Origin: Bacteroidetes bacterium HGW-Bacteroidetes-12
Lineage (GTDB): Bacteria; Bacteroidota; Bacteroidia; Flavobacteriales_E; Vicingaceae
DNA: 9,980 nt
Assembly: GCA_002841035.1 (NCBI GenBank)
Contig: PHDR01000069.1
Coordinates: forward strand, 1-9,980
Direction: 5' to 3'
Of the stretch, positions 1 to 7,264 are shown piece by piece. The notes below the pieces were generated by a model, which had not been told where the DNA came from, made no database searches, and worked only from the letters and a program-made list of their open reading frames with translations. Position 1 is the first letter of the stretch. Every line of letters begins with the position of its first letter. A program made the translations under genes and the position numbers.

Positions 1-968
<968 letters not shown>

Positions 969-1181
969 AAGTTTTTTTAATCTTGTGTTAAGATTATCTC
1001 TCACAAATAAAAAAATTTAACTCTTTTTACTCAAGGATATTTACCTTGTTTTTTCTCTCTTCAATTTTTTCAAAGAACTCTTTTATCTTTATCCCAATCT
1101 TCTTGGGCTAATTTCTTCTTACTTATTCCTTAGTCTTCCTCGCTAATCCCCCCTTTTGTTTTTATCATCTTCTCATTAGCG
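969..1181 (-). other. pre-16S rRNA leader with boxA-like element and hairpins
   Basis: This transcribed leader lies between the proximal rRNA promoter and the mature 16S 5' end. On the minus strand it contains GTTCTTTGAAAA at about 1067-1078, which resembles the boxA antitermination site of rRNA operons and lies roughly 100 nt before the 16S. Small inverted repeats are visible: AATCTT/AAGATT at 979-995, CAAGG/CCTTG at 1032-1048, CCCAA/TTGGG at 1093-1107, and CGCTAAT/ATTAGCG pairing 1141-1147 with 1175-1181 right at the expected RNA 5' end. These probably serve antitermination and pre-rRNA folding or processing. The partner strand of the RNase III stem would be downstream of the 16S, outside the window. 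No coding potential was seen. Confidence 0.65.
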
Positions 1182-1186
1182 GGGTG

Positions 1187-1215
1187 CAAAAGTACAACTC
1201 TTTTTCTTTCTGCAA
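1187..1215 (-). promoter_or_regulatory. rRNA operon proximal promoter (P2)
   Basis: On the minus strand a TTG element (1215-1213, within TTTTG) is followed after 18 bp by TACTTTTG (1194-1187), which matches the Bacteroidetes sigma consensus TTG/TAnnTTTG. The start of transcription is expected near 1180, at the beginning of the leader hairpin. The position about 220 bp before the 16S suits an rRNA promoter. Confidence 0.8.
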
Positions 1216-1279
1216 AACTTTTTAGCATTTATTTTTAAAAAGTTTTTTTCAACGACTCGTTTGTCTTTTTTAAGGACGG

Positions 1280-1309
1280 CAAATTTACCTTCTTTTAGCT
1301 CTCTCTCAA
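1280..1309 (-). promoter_or_regulatory. rRNA operon distal promoter (P1)
   Basis: On the minus strand TTG (1309-1307) is followed after 19 bp by TAAATTTG (1287-1280), a full match to TAnnTTTG. It lies 93 bp upstream of the proximal promoter in the same direction, so the operon appears to have tandem promoters, as is common for rRNA operons. Pyrimidine-rich tracts (plus strand) surround both. Confidence 0.7.
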
Positions 1310-1319
1310 CTCTTTTTAA

Positions 1320-1546
1320 CTCTTTTTTTTCGCCCATGCCTCTTTTGCCTGATTATCAACTTGATATTTTTTAGAAATGGTGTCTTTTTCTATCTTTTCC
1401 CTATGATGTTAGGACTATTGTGATGGTTATTAATATATGATAAACTTTATTTAAGAACTAAAAGGAGTCTATTACATTTAAACAAGCTCCTGAGGATTCA
1501 ATATTTGAAACAAAGGTTTTAATCAATACAGGGTTATCCAAATAAC
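1320..1546. other. intergenic stretch between rRNA promoters and rny terminator
   Basis: This is AT-rich DNA without a convincing gene. The only possible content is a short plus-strand frame at 1462-1545 that reads like a protein C-terminus (listed separately). A five-base inverted repeat AGGAG/CTCCT around 1463-1491 is too weak to call. No further promoter was recognised here. Confidence 0.5.
1462..1545 (+). pseudogene. possible C-terminal gene remnant
   Basis: An open plus-strand frame of 27 codons without a start codon ends in TAA immediately before the hairpin at 1547. Its translation has a protein-like composition and ends in EDSIFETKVLINTGLSK. Further upstream in the same frame (1405-1437) another protein-like stretch, DVRTIVMVINI, is separated from it by three stops. 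A gene tail next to a terminator would make sense as the remnant of a decayed gene convergent with rny. I do not recognise the family, and a chance open frame in AT-rich DNA is quite possible. Confidence 0.2.
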
Positions 1547-1585
1547 AAAAGAGGTTATTTCAATCGTTATGAAATAGCCTCTTTT
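1547..1585 (-). terminator. rny terminator, probably bidirectional
   Basis: A near-perfect inverted repeat has 16-bp arms (1547-1562 and 1570-1585; AAAAGAGG against CCTCTTTT at the base, one G/T mismatch) and a 7-nt loop. It starts six bases after the rny stop on the minus strand. Arms ending in A4 and T4 tracts give U-rich ends in both directions. It should stop rny transcription before it enters the rRNA promoter region. Confidence 0.88.
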
Positions 1586-1590
1586 ACTAT

Positions 1591-3132
1591 TTATTTTGCG
1601 TAATTAACTGCTCTTTTTTCTCTAATAACAGTTACTTTAACTTGACCTGGATACGTCATTTCTGTTTGAATTTTTTGTGCTAATTCAAAAGAAATTGTGT
1701 CTGCTTGGGCATCTGAAACTTTTCCACTTTCTACTATAACTCTTAGTTCTCTTCCTGCTTGAATTGCATAAGCTTGTTCTACACCTGGGTAAGTCATTCC
1801 AATGTTTTCAAGTTCTTTAATTCGTTTAATGTATGATTCCATTACTTCTCTTCTAGCACCTGGTCTAGCTCCAGAAATGGCATCACAAACTTGAACGATT
1901 GGTGAAATTAGTGTGGTCATTTCTATTTCATCATGGTGAGCTCCAATTGCGTTGCAGATGTCTGGTTTTTCGTTGTATTTTTCAGCTATTTTCATACCTA
2001 AAATAGCATGTGGTAATTCTGGATCTTCATCGGGTACTTTGCCAATATCATGGAGCAATCCTGCTCGTTTGGCAAGTTTAGCGTTTAATCCTAACTCAGA
2101 TGCCATTGTTGCACAAAGGTTAGCTACTTCGCGTGAATGTTGAAGTAAGTTCTGACCATAAGAAGAACGATATTTCATTCTTCCTACCATACGAATAAGC
2201 TCTGGATGTAATCCATGAATACCTAAATCAATTGTTGTTCTTTTTCCAATCTCTACAATTTCGTCTTCAATTTGTTTTTGTGTTTTCTTTACCACTTCTT
2301 CAATCCTTGCGGGGTGAATTCTTCCGTCAGTTACTAATTGGTGTAAGGATAATCGAGCAACTTCTCTTCTAACAGGGTCGAAACAAGAAAGCACAATTGC
2401 TTCTGGAGTATCATCTACAATAATTTCAACGCCAGTTGCTGCTTCTAACGCTCTTATATTTCTTCCTTCTCGCCCTATTATTCGCCCTTTTACTTCATCA
2501 CTTTCTATATTAAAGATTGAAACTGAATTTTCTACAGCTTGTTCGGTTGCAACTCGTTGAATTGTTTGTACAACAATTTTTCTAGCTTCTTTATTTGCGT
2601 TTATTTTTGCTTCTTCAACAATGTTTTGAATATGAGAGAGGGCATTGGTTTTTGCTTCTTCTTTTAGGGCTTCTACTAATTGTGCTTTTGCGTCTTCGGC
2701 TGTAATTCCAGCAATTTTCTCAAGGCTTTCTACTTGCTTTCTGTGTGCTTTTTCTAACTCTTCTTCTTTTGTTGATACGATGAGTAGTTGGTGAGATAAG
2801 TTCGTTTTAATTTTTTCTACTTCTAATTCTTTTCGCTTAACTTCTTCTAATTCTTTTGAAGCTGCATCACTCTTTTGTTTTGCACTATTTTCTAGATTAG
2901 CAATTTTCCTATTTCTTTCGTTTATTGTTTTTTCGTGTTCTTCTTTTAGTTGTAAGAACTTTTCTTTTGCTTGCAAGAGTTTTTCTTTTCTTTGAACTTC
3001 TGCTTCAGCTTTTGCATCTTCGACAAGCTGCTTGTTTTTTGATTCGATTCCTTTTTTCAGGAAGGTTATTGCTGCGACAAAAGCTCCTGCAGCACCGACA
3101 ACAAATCCTATAACAATACTTACTACATCCAT
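1591..3132 (-). CDS. rny: ribonuclease Y
   Basis: RNase Y is a membrane-anchored endoribonuclease that starts mRNA decay. The 513-residue protein has the full family order and usual length: a single N-terminal membrane segment (residues about 3-25), a long charged coiled coil (about 28-185), a KH RNA-binding domain with the GxxG loop in GRIIGREGRN (216-225), and an HD domain with H332, the HD pair H361-D362 in LLHDIGK, the HH pair 399-400 and D417. All expected metal ligands appear present. The start at 3132 is chosen because the membrane anchor follows at once. The leader before it is A-rich on the coding strand and lacks a clear Shine-Dalgarno, normal for this phylum. It lies downstream of zapA and the 6S RNA on the same strand and ends at a strong hairpin. 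I found no convincing promoter in 3133-3210. Confidence 0.97.
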   Translation of the reverse strand: MDVVSIVIGFVVGAAGAFVAAITFLKKGIESKNKQLVEDAKAEAEVQRKEKLLQAKEKFLQLKEEHEKTINERNRKIANLENSAKQKSDAASKELEEVKRKELEVEKIKTNLSHQLLIVSTKEEELEKAHRKQVESLEKIAGITAEDAKAQLVEALKEEAKTNALSHIQNIVEEAKINANKEARKIVVQTIQRVATEQAVENSVSIFNIESDEVKGRIIGREGRNIRALEAATGVEIIVDDTPEAIVLSCFDPVRREVARLSLHQLVTDGRIHPARIEEVVKKTQKQIEDEIVEIGKRTTIDLGIHGLHPELIRMVGRMKYRSSYGQNLLQHSREVANLCATMASELGLNAKLAKRAGLLHDIGKVPDEDPELPHAILGMKIAEKYNEKPDICNAIGAHHDEIEMTTLISPIVQVCDAISGARPGARREVMESYIKRIKELENIGMTYPGVEQAYAIQAGRELRVIVESGKVSDAQADTISFELAQKIQTEMTYPGQVKVTVIREKRAVNYAK

Positions 3133-3210
3133 GTTTTTATGTTTTTTTTAATTGTAAATAATTAATACCAAAAAAACGAGCAACGAAACACTAATTATTT
3201 TTTAGGGCAT

Positions 3211-3410
3211 AAAAAAACCCGCACAAATTTGGCTTGGATAAACCCAATAAAAAATATAAATAAAACTGCCAAGTACTCTCAAACTTCCCGTGTCCACAAA
3301 AAGTGAATGCCCATAAAGGGGTTACAAGGGGCCTGTTTTCGTTTACTTATGAGCAAAGTCTTAAATAAGTGAGACGTTAGTTTATCAAACGAAATAAATT
3401 TGCACGGGAA
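3211..3410 (-). ncRNA. ssrS: probable 6S RNA (6S-Flavo type)
   Basis: 6S RNA mimics an open promoter and binds the housekeeping RNA polymerase holoenzyme to lower transcription in slow growth. This 344-bp gap between zapA and rny has no ORF but shows the expected architecture on the minus strand. A long-range closing stem of 13 pairs joins 3396-3408 (CCCGTGCAAATTT) to 3218-3230 (AAATTTGTGCGGG), with two G-U wobbles. Internal stems include ACTTAT/ATAAGT and GCCC/GGGC. The 3' arm of the closing stem runs straight into seven T residues (3217-3211), which gives a terminator. The length of about 200 nt fits 6S RNA. Location directly after zapA matches the ssrS neighbourhood in proteobacteria and, as I recall, the 6S-like RNAs described in Flavobacteria. 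The identity is inferred from structure, size and context; I could not run a covariance model. Confidence 0.72.
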
Positions 3411-3415
3411 TTTTA

Positions 3416-3436
3416 AATTAGTTGCTAGAACTAATT
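3416..3436 (-). other. inverted repeat between zapA and 6S RNA
   Basis: A perfect 8-bp inverted repeat AATTAGTT/AACTAATT encloses a 5-nt loop. It sits after the zapA stop and just before the 6S RNA 5' end. It could be a weak terminator for zapA, part of a promoter or operator for the 6S RNA, or a processing site. The stem is AT-rich and the following T-run is poor, so a strong terminator is unlikely. Confidence 0.45.
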
Positions 3437-3476
3437 ATTTTCTCGATAAATTGTGTTGCTTTTATTTTAAAGAACG

Positions 3477-3761
3477 TTATAGCTGTTGACTGATGAGTTC
3501 ATCAATCTTAATTAAATTCTCTTCAACACCAGCATCATTAACAATGCCTTTGTTTTTTAATTCTAAGTTGTCTGTTGCTAATTGTAGAGCAATCATTGCT
3601 AAAAGATCCTGTTTATCATGAACAGCATACAATTTTTCATATTCAACAATTGAAGCATTTATTTTATCAGCAGCTTTTCTGATACCTTCTTCTTCAATGG
3701 TTTCAACTGTCAAAGGATAAATCCTATTCGCAATTTTTATTTTTATGGACAACTCTTCCAT
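3477..3761 (-). CDS. zapA: cell division protein ZapA
   Basis: ZapA is a small cytoplasmic protein that binds FtsZ and bundles its filaments at the division ring. The 94-residue product has the family's size and layout: a beta-rich N-terminal part containing IKIANRIYPLTVET (7-20), followed by a helical region with the ADKINASIVEYEK segment and a C-terminal coiled coil (about 50-94) used for dimer and tetramer formation. The start at 3761 lies 15 bp after the stop of the upstream coiled-coil gene, so the two are very likely co-transcribed. The 6S RNA candidate follows in the same direction. Nothing odd is seen in the sequence. Confidence 0.9.
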   Translation of the reverse strand: MEELSIKIKIANRIYPLTVETIEEEGIRKAADKINASIVEYEKLYAVHDKQDLLAMIALQLATDNLELKNKGIVNDAGVEENLIKIDELISQQL

Positions 3762-3776
3762 TAAGAGTATTTTAAT

Positions 3777-4061
3777 TTATTGGCTAATTTTAGCAATACA
3801 TTTATCTATTTCCCGTACCATTTCGTTAATTTTCAACTTCACATCTTTGGTACTTTCATTTCCAACTCCTTTAGCTAGTTTTAATAAGGTTAATTTATTT
3901 TCAACGGCTTCAATTTGTTGGCTTTTTTGAGCTAATTCTTCTTTTAATTTTAAAATTTCTTCCGAAAGTGTATTGTTTTTAAGTAAAATTGATTGATGTT
4001 TTTCAATCAATTTTTCGGTCTTTTTTCTAAGACTGCTTACCAAAACGGATAAGTCTTTCAT
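3777..4061 (-). CDS. small coiled-coil protein, ZapB-like
   Basis: This 94-residue cytoplasmic protein has no signal peptide or membrane segment. Residues about 5-65 form an almost continuous heptad-type coiled coil rich in Leu, Lys and Glu (for example LKLKEELAQKSQQIEAVENK). The C-terminal third (66-94) holds KLAKGVG and KINEMVREIDKCIAKI, a conserved-looking amphipathic helix. It is the first gene of a two-gene unit with zapA. Small coiled-coil proteins next to zapA in Bacteroidota are often labelled ZapB-like, and a role with ZapA at the division ring is the natural inference. Similarity to E. coli ZapB could be limited to the coiled-coil character, so the function is not proven. Confidence 0.75.
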   Translation of the reverse strand: MKDLSVLVSSLRKKTEKLIEKHQSILLKNNTLSEEILKLKEELAQKSQQIEAVENKLTLLKLAKGVGNESTKDVKLKINEMVREIDKCIAKISQ

Positions 4062-4100
4062 TTTTCTGTTTAAAAATCAATTAAAAAAATTAATTCTGGA

Positions 4101-4108
4101 CAAATGTA
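4101..4108 (-). promoter_or_regulatory. -7 element of zapB-like/zapA promoter
   Basis: On the minus strand TACATTTG matches TAnnTTTG and lies 40 bp before the ATG at 4061. No TTG was found at the usual distance, so the -33 half is missing or weak. The call rests on the -7 match and position. Confidence 0.5.
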
Positions 4109-4172
4109 ATTTTTTTACACTAAATTTTGTGGATAATCTTATTAATTTTTTTTTAACTACCCAAAATTGATG

Positions 4173-4206
4173 ATTAGTTTTGGCGTTAAAGGAAAAATTA
4201 ACTAAT
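4173..4206. other. inverted repeat in divergent intergenic region
   Basis: ATTAGTT (4173-4179) and AACTAAT (4200-4206) form a 7-bp inverted repeat with a 20-bp spacer between the divergent zap unit and the M23 gene. The arms share the TTAGTT/AACTAA sequence of the repeat at 3416-3436. It might be an operator, but in AT-rich DNA chance is a fair explanation. No full promoter consensus was found for the M23 gene. Confidence 0.25.
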
Positions 4207-4253
4207 TAGAATGGTTTGTGAGTTTATTATGATAGTACATTAAGCATTAAAAA

Positions 4254-5975
4254 ATGGATATAAAGAAAGTTTTTATTTTAGGGGTTAGTTTGATTAACAT
4301 GTTATTTTTAACAGCTCAAGATAGTTTGCCTCTAAATTATTTTAGGTCGCCACTGGATATTCCTCTTTATCTTTCTGGAAATTTTGGTGAATTACGTTCC
4401 AATCATTTTCATTCAGGATTAGACATAAAAACACAGGGGGTTGAAGGTCAAAAGATTTATGCTGTTGCTGATGGTTTTGTTTCTCGAATTCGGATTTCTC
4501 CTTATGGATATGGAAATGCAATTTATATTGATCATCCGAATGGGTATACTTCGGTGTATGCCCATCTTCAAAAATATGAAGGAAAAATAGCAGAAGAAAT
4601 TAAAAAATATCAATATAAAAATAAAACTTGGGAGATGGATTATTATCCGTCTGATACGTTGTTGAAAGTTAAAAAAGGGCAGCTCATTGCTTTATCTGGA
4701 AATTCGGGTAGCTCTGGCGGTCCTCACTTGCATTTTGAAATTAGAGAAACGAAATCGGAATGTCCCATTAATCCATTGCTTTTAGGTTTCGATTTGAAGG
4801 ACGATGTGCATCCAACGCTAAGAAGTATTGTAATTTATCCCTTAACTGACTCAAGTGTTGTAAACAACATCAACAAGCCTCAGCACGTAAGAGTTACAGG
4901 AAATAGAGGGGATTATAAATTAATTTCTACAACAGCGAATTTTGCTTATGGTCCTATTGGAATTGGGGTTGATGTGATAGATCAATTAACTGGGGTTTCT
5001 AATAAAAATGGAGTTTATGAAATAAAGCTTTTTGTTAATAACCAAGAAGTATTTTATTCTAAAATTGACAAGTTTTGTTTTGATGAATCTCGTGCTCTTA
5101 ATGCTCTCATTGATTATGAATATTATTTAAAAACCAATCAACGTATTCAAAAAAGTTTTATTTTACCCAATAACACTCTTTCTATTTATAAAAATCAAAA
5201 AGATAAGGGTGTTGTTTTTATTGATTATGAAAAAGAATATGATTTTAGGTATGAAATAACCGATGTGTACCAAAACAAATCAATACTTTCGTTTAAAATA
5301 GTGGGTATGAATACTCGAATAACCAAATCCACTAAACAAGCACAAACCACGGATACGCTTTTTAGTTATGCCGATAGTAATTTTTTTGAGAATACTTTTT
5401 TACAGGTAAGTATCCCGAAAAATGCATTGTATGATGATTTGCCTTTTCACTTTTCTATTTCAGATACAATGCGAAGTGCGATAAGTCCGACTTACCAAGT
5501 GCATAAAGAAACTACGCCTATTCACTTACCTATTACTGTTGGAATTAAAGTGGGGAGGTTAGCGGAAAATCTTCGTAAAAAAGCTGTAATTGTAGCTATA
5601 GATGCAAATAAGAAATACTATTCGAGGGGTGGTGAATGGCGAAATAATTATTTAGTGGCTAGCTCAAAAACTTTTGGCGGTTTTGCTGTGATGCTAGATA
5701 CTATTGCTCCTAAAATTGAACCTATTAACATTTTTTCAAATAAAAATTTGGAGAATCAAAAATCAATACAATTTAAAATTTCAGACAATTTAAGTGGCAT
5801 AAAATTCTACAATGGTTTTATTGATGGAAAATGGGTTATTATGGAATTTGATGGGAAAACGTCAAAACTTACTTATTATTTTGATGTTATTTCTAAAGGA
5901 AATCATGTGTTTAAGTTAGAAGTTATTGATGGTGTTGAGAACAAACAAAGCATTGAAATTCCATTTATACGTTAA
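4254..5975 (+). CDS. secreted M23 family metallopeptidase
   Basis: This is a predicted exported zinc peptidase of the LytM/lysostaphin family, which cuts peptide bridges in peptidoglycan. The 573-residue product has an N-terminal signal peptide (hydrophobic stretch about 6-20, likely cleavage near LTAQ at 19-22). The M23 domain follows early: the HxxxD motif is H53-D57 (HSGLDI), the catalytic histidine of YAHL is H104, and the HxH motif is H158/H160 (PHLHFEI). All expected ligand and catalytic residues are present, so it should be active. An insertion of about 30 charged residues (108-140) separates H104 from HxH. Residues about 175-573 are beta-rich with no recognised motif, probably one or more beta-sandwich domains for substrate or surface binding. 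It stands alone, divergent from the zap genes and 95 bp before hpt, which has its own promoter. Likely role: periplasmic or outer-membrane-facing wall remodelling. Confidence 0.9.
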   Translation: MDIKKVFILGVSLINMLFLTAQDSLPLNYFRSPLDIPLYLSGNFGELRSNHFHSGLDIKTQGVEGQKIYAVADGFVSRIRISPYGYGNAIYIDHPNGYTSVYAHLQKYEGKIAEEIKKYQYKNKTWEMDYYPSDTLLKVKKGQLIALSGNSGSSGGPHLHFEIRETKSECPINPLLLGFDLKDDVHPTLRSIVIYPLTDSSVVNNINKPQHVRVTGNRGDYKLISTTANFAYGPIGIGVDVIDQLTGVSNKNGVYEIKLFVNNQEVFYSKIDKFCFDESRALNALIDYEYYLKTNQRIQKSFILPNNTLSIYKNQKDKGVVFIDYEKEYDFRYEITDVYQNKSILSFKIVGMNTRITKSTKQAQTTDTLFSYADSNFFENTFLQVSIPKNALYDDLPFHFSISDTMRSAISPTYQVHKETTPIHLPITVGIKVGRLAENLRKKAVIVAIDANKKYYSRGGEWRNNYLVASSKTFGGFAVMLDTIAPKIEPINIFSNKNLENQKSIQFKISDNLSGIKFYNGFIDGKWVIMEFDGKTSKLTYYFDVISKGNHVFKLEVIDGVENKQSIEIPFIR

Positions 5976-6022
5976 TAATTATTAGTAGAAAATAATGTAG
6001 CAATTCTAAGATGTCGGAACTG

Positions 6023-6052
6023 TTGTAAAAACTAATAATTTGACTACTTTTG
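6023..6052 (+). promoter_or_regulatory. hpt promoter
   Basis: TTG (6023-6025), 19 bp, then TACTTTTG (6045-6052) is an ideal match to the Bacteroidetes consensus. Transcription should begin near 6058-6060, about a dozen bases before the ATG at 6071. The -7 element covers the upstream TTG codon at 6050, which rules out that codon as the main start of hpt. It probably drives hpt, adk and obg together. Confidence 0.85.
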
Positions 6053-6070
6053 CAGTCCAATTTTATAAAA

Positions 6071-6610
6071 ATGGACAAAATAACAGTAAAAGATAAAATT
6101 TTCAAACCCTACATTTCTGACAAAGAACTTCAAGAGTCTATAACATTGATTGCTGAAAAAATAAACCATGATTATAGCGGGAAATCACCTATTTTCATTG
6201 GTGTATTGAATGGTTCATTTATGTTTATGAGCGATTTACTCAAAAAAATTAATTTACAATGTACGGTTTCATTTGTAAAACTAGCTTCCTATGAGGGAAC
6301 AGCAACAACAGGAAAAGTGAGTGAATTAATAGGGTTAAATGAAGATTTAGAAGGGCAAGACATTATTTTAGTAGAAGACATTGTTGATACAGGAAACACG
6401 TTGATAAAATTATATGAGATACTTGAAGAAAAAAAAGTTAACAGCATAAAAATAGCCTCTTTATTATTCAAACCTGATGCTTACAAAAAATCACATCCAA
6501 TTGATTATATAGGTAAAAAAATTCCAAACGCTTTTGTTTTGGGTTATGGATTAGATTATGATGGATGGGGAAGAAATCTGAGTTCCATTTATGTGTTAGA
6601 TGAAAAATGA
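6071..6610 (+). CDS. hpt: hypoxanthine phosphoribosyltransferase
   Basis: Hpt joins hypoxanthine (often also guanine) to PRPP to give IMP or GMP in purine salvage in the cytoplasm. The product is 179 residues, usual for bacterial enzymes. Visible motifs are the flexible-loop SY pair (73-74, SYEGTATTGKV), the PRPP-binding loop VEDIVDTGNT (101-110) with its two acidic residues, the base-contacting lysine in LLFKP (K134), and FVLGYGLDYDGWGRNL (155-170), which closes over the purine and binds metal. I chose ATG 6071 rather than TTG 6050 because the latter lies within the -7 promoter element, leaving a short leader of about 12 nt. adk starts 37 bp downstream, and no terminator lies between. Some enzymes of this fold prefer guanine or xanthine, so the exact base range is inferred. 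Confidence 0.94.
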   Translation: MDKITVKDKIFKPYISDKELQESITLIAEKINHDYSGKSPIFIGVLNGSFMFMSDLLKKINLQCTVSFVKLASYEGTATTGKVSELIGLNEDLEGQDIILVEDIVDTGNTLIKLYEILEEKKVNSIKIASLLFKPDAYKKSHPIDYIGKKIPNAFVLGYGLDYDGWGRNLSSIYVLDEK

Positions 6611-6647
6611 GATTACAAATAAATTTTAAACCGTAAATCAAGAAATT

Positions 6648-7232
6648 ATGTTAAACATTGTATTATTTGGTCCTCCAGGAGCAGGGAAAGGAACTCAAGC
6701 AGTAAAATTAGTTGACAACTATAATTTAGTGCATTTATCAACAGGAGATATTTTTAGAGCCAACATTAAAGGTGAAACAGAACTAGGAAAGCTTGCAAAA
6801 AGCTACATGGACAAAGGTAATTTAGTACCCGACCAAGTTACAATAAGTATGCTCGAAGCAGAAGTAGATAAAAATCCAACTGCCAATGGATTTATTTTTG
6901 ATGGTTTTCCGAGAACTACGCCACAAGCAAAAGCATTGGACAAGTTTTTAGCATCAAAAAACACCACTATTTCTATTATGTTGGCGTTAGACGTTCCTAA
7001 TAAAGAGTTGGTTAAGCGTTTGCTGGAAAGAGGAAAAGATAGCGGCAGAGCAGATGATTTGGATGAAAACATTATTGCCAATCGAATTAAAGTATATAAT
7101 GAACAAACTGCTGTTGTAGCTGAGTTTTATGCTAATCAAAATAAATTTGAGAAAATTCATGGTGTAGGCAGTATTGATGAAATTTTTATTCGTTTGTGTA
7201 AAGCCATTGATAACAAATATAAAAAAGTCTAA
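6648..7232 (+). CDS. adk: adenylate kinase
   Basis: Adk interconverts ATP + AMP and two ADP, and so sets the adenylate balance of the cytoplasm. The 194-residue protein starts almost directly with the P-loop GPPGAGKGT (8-16). It has the AMP-binding segment with STGDIFR (31-37), the DGFPRT motif (85-90) and the arginine-rich region around R124, R128 and R134. The LID is the short type (about 127-141, ERGKDSGRADDLDE) without the four zinc cysteines, which explains a length below that of E. coli-type long enzymes. It lies 37 bp after hpt and 32 bp before obg on the same strand and is probably transcribed from the hpt promoter. Nothing is truncated. Confidence 0.96.
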   Translation: MLNIVLFGPPGAGKGTQAVKLVDNYNLVHLSTGDIFRANIKGETELGKLAKSYMDKGNLVPDQVTISMLEAEVDKNPTANGFIFDGFPRTTPQAKALDKFLASKNTTISIMLALDVPNKELVKRLLERGKDSGRADDLDENIIANRIKVYNEQTAVVAEFYANQNKFEKIHGVGSIDEIFIRLCKAIDNKYKKV

Positions 7233-7264
7233 TTACTAACCCTCCTACAAATTTTAACACGAAT

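Noticed and set aside
1952..3113. Plus-strand open frames opposite rny
   Set aside because: They are antisense shadows of a complete RNase Y gene with all motifs; the Leu/Phe-rich translations mirror the coiled-coil codons.
3745..3930. Plus-strand open frame opposite the zapA and zapB-like genes
   Set aside because: It spans the junction of two genuine small genes on the other strand and has no start signal or family likeness.
4419..4613. Minus-strand open frame inside the M23 gene
   Set aside because: It overlaps the conserved catalytic domain on the plus strand; no promoter or motif supports it.
5976..6000. Weak AT-only inverted repeat after the M23 gene as a terminator
   Set aside because: The arms are short and imperfect, with no GC core and no T-run.
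6050..6070. TTG at 6050 as the hpt start
   Set aside because: It lies within the -7 promoter element, so it would not be in the main transcript; ATG 6071 also fits the family's N-terminus.
6289..7081. Minus-strand open frames inside hpt and adk
   Set aside because: Antisense shadows of highly conserved enzymes.
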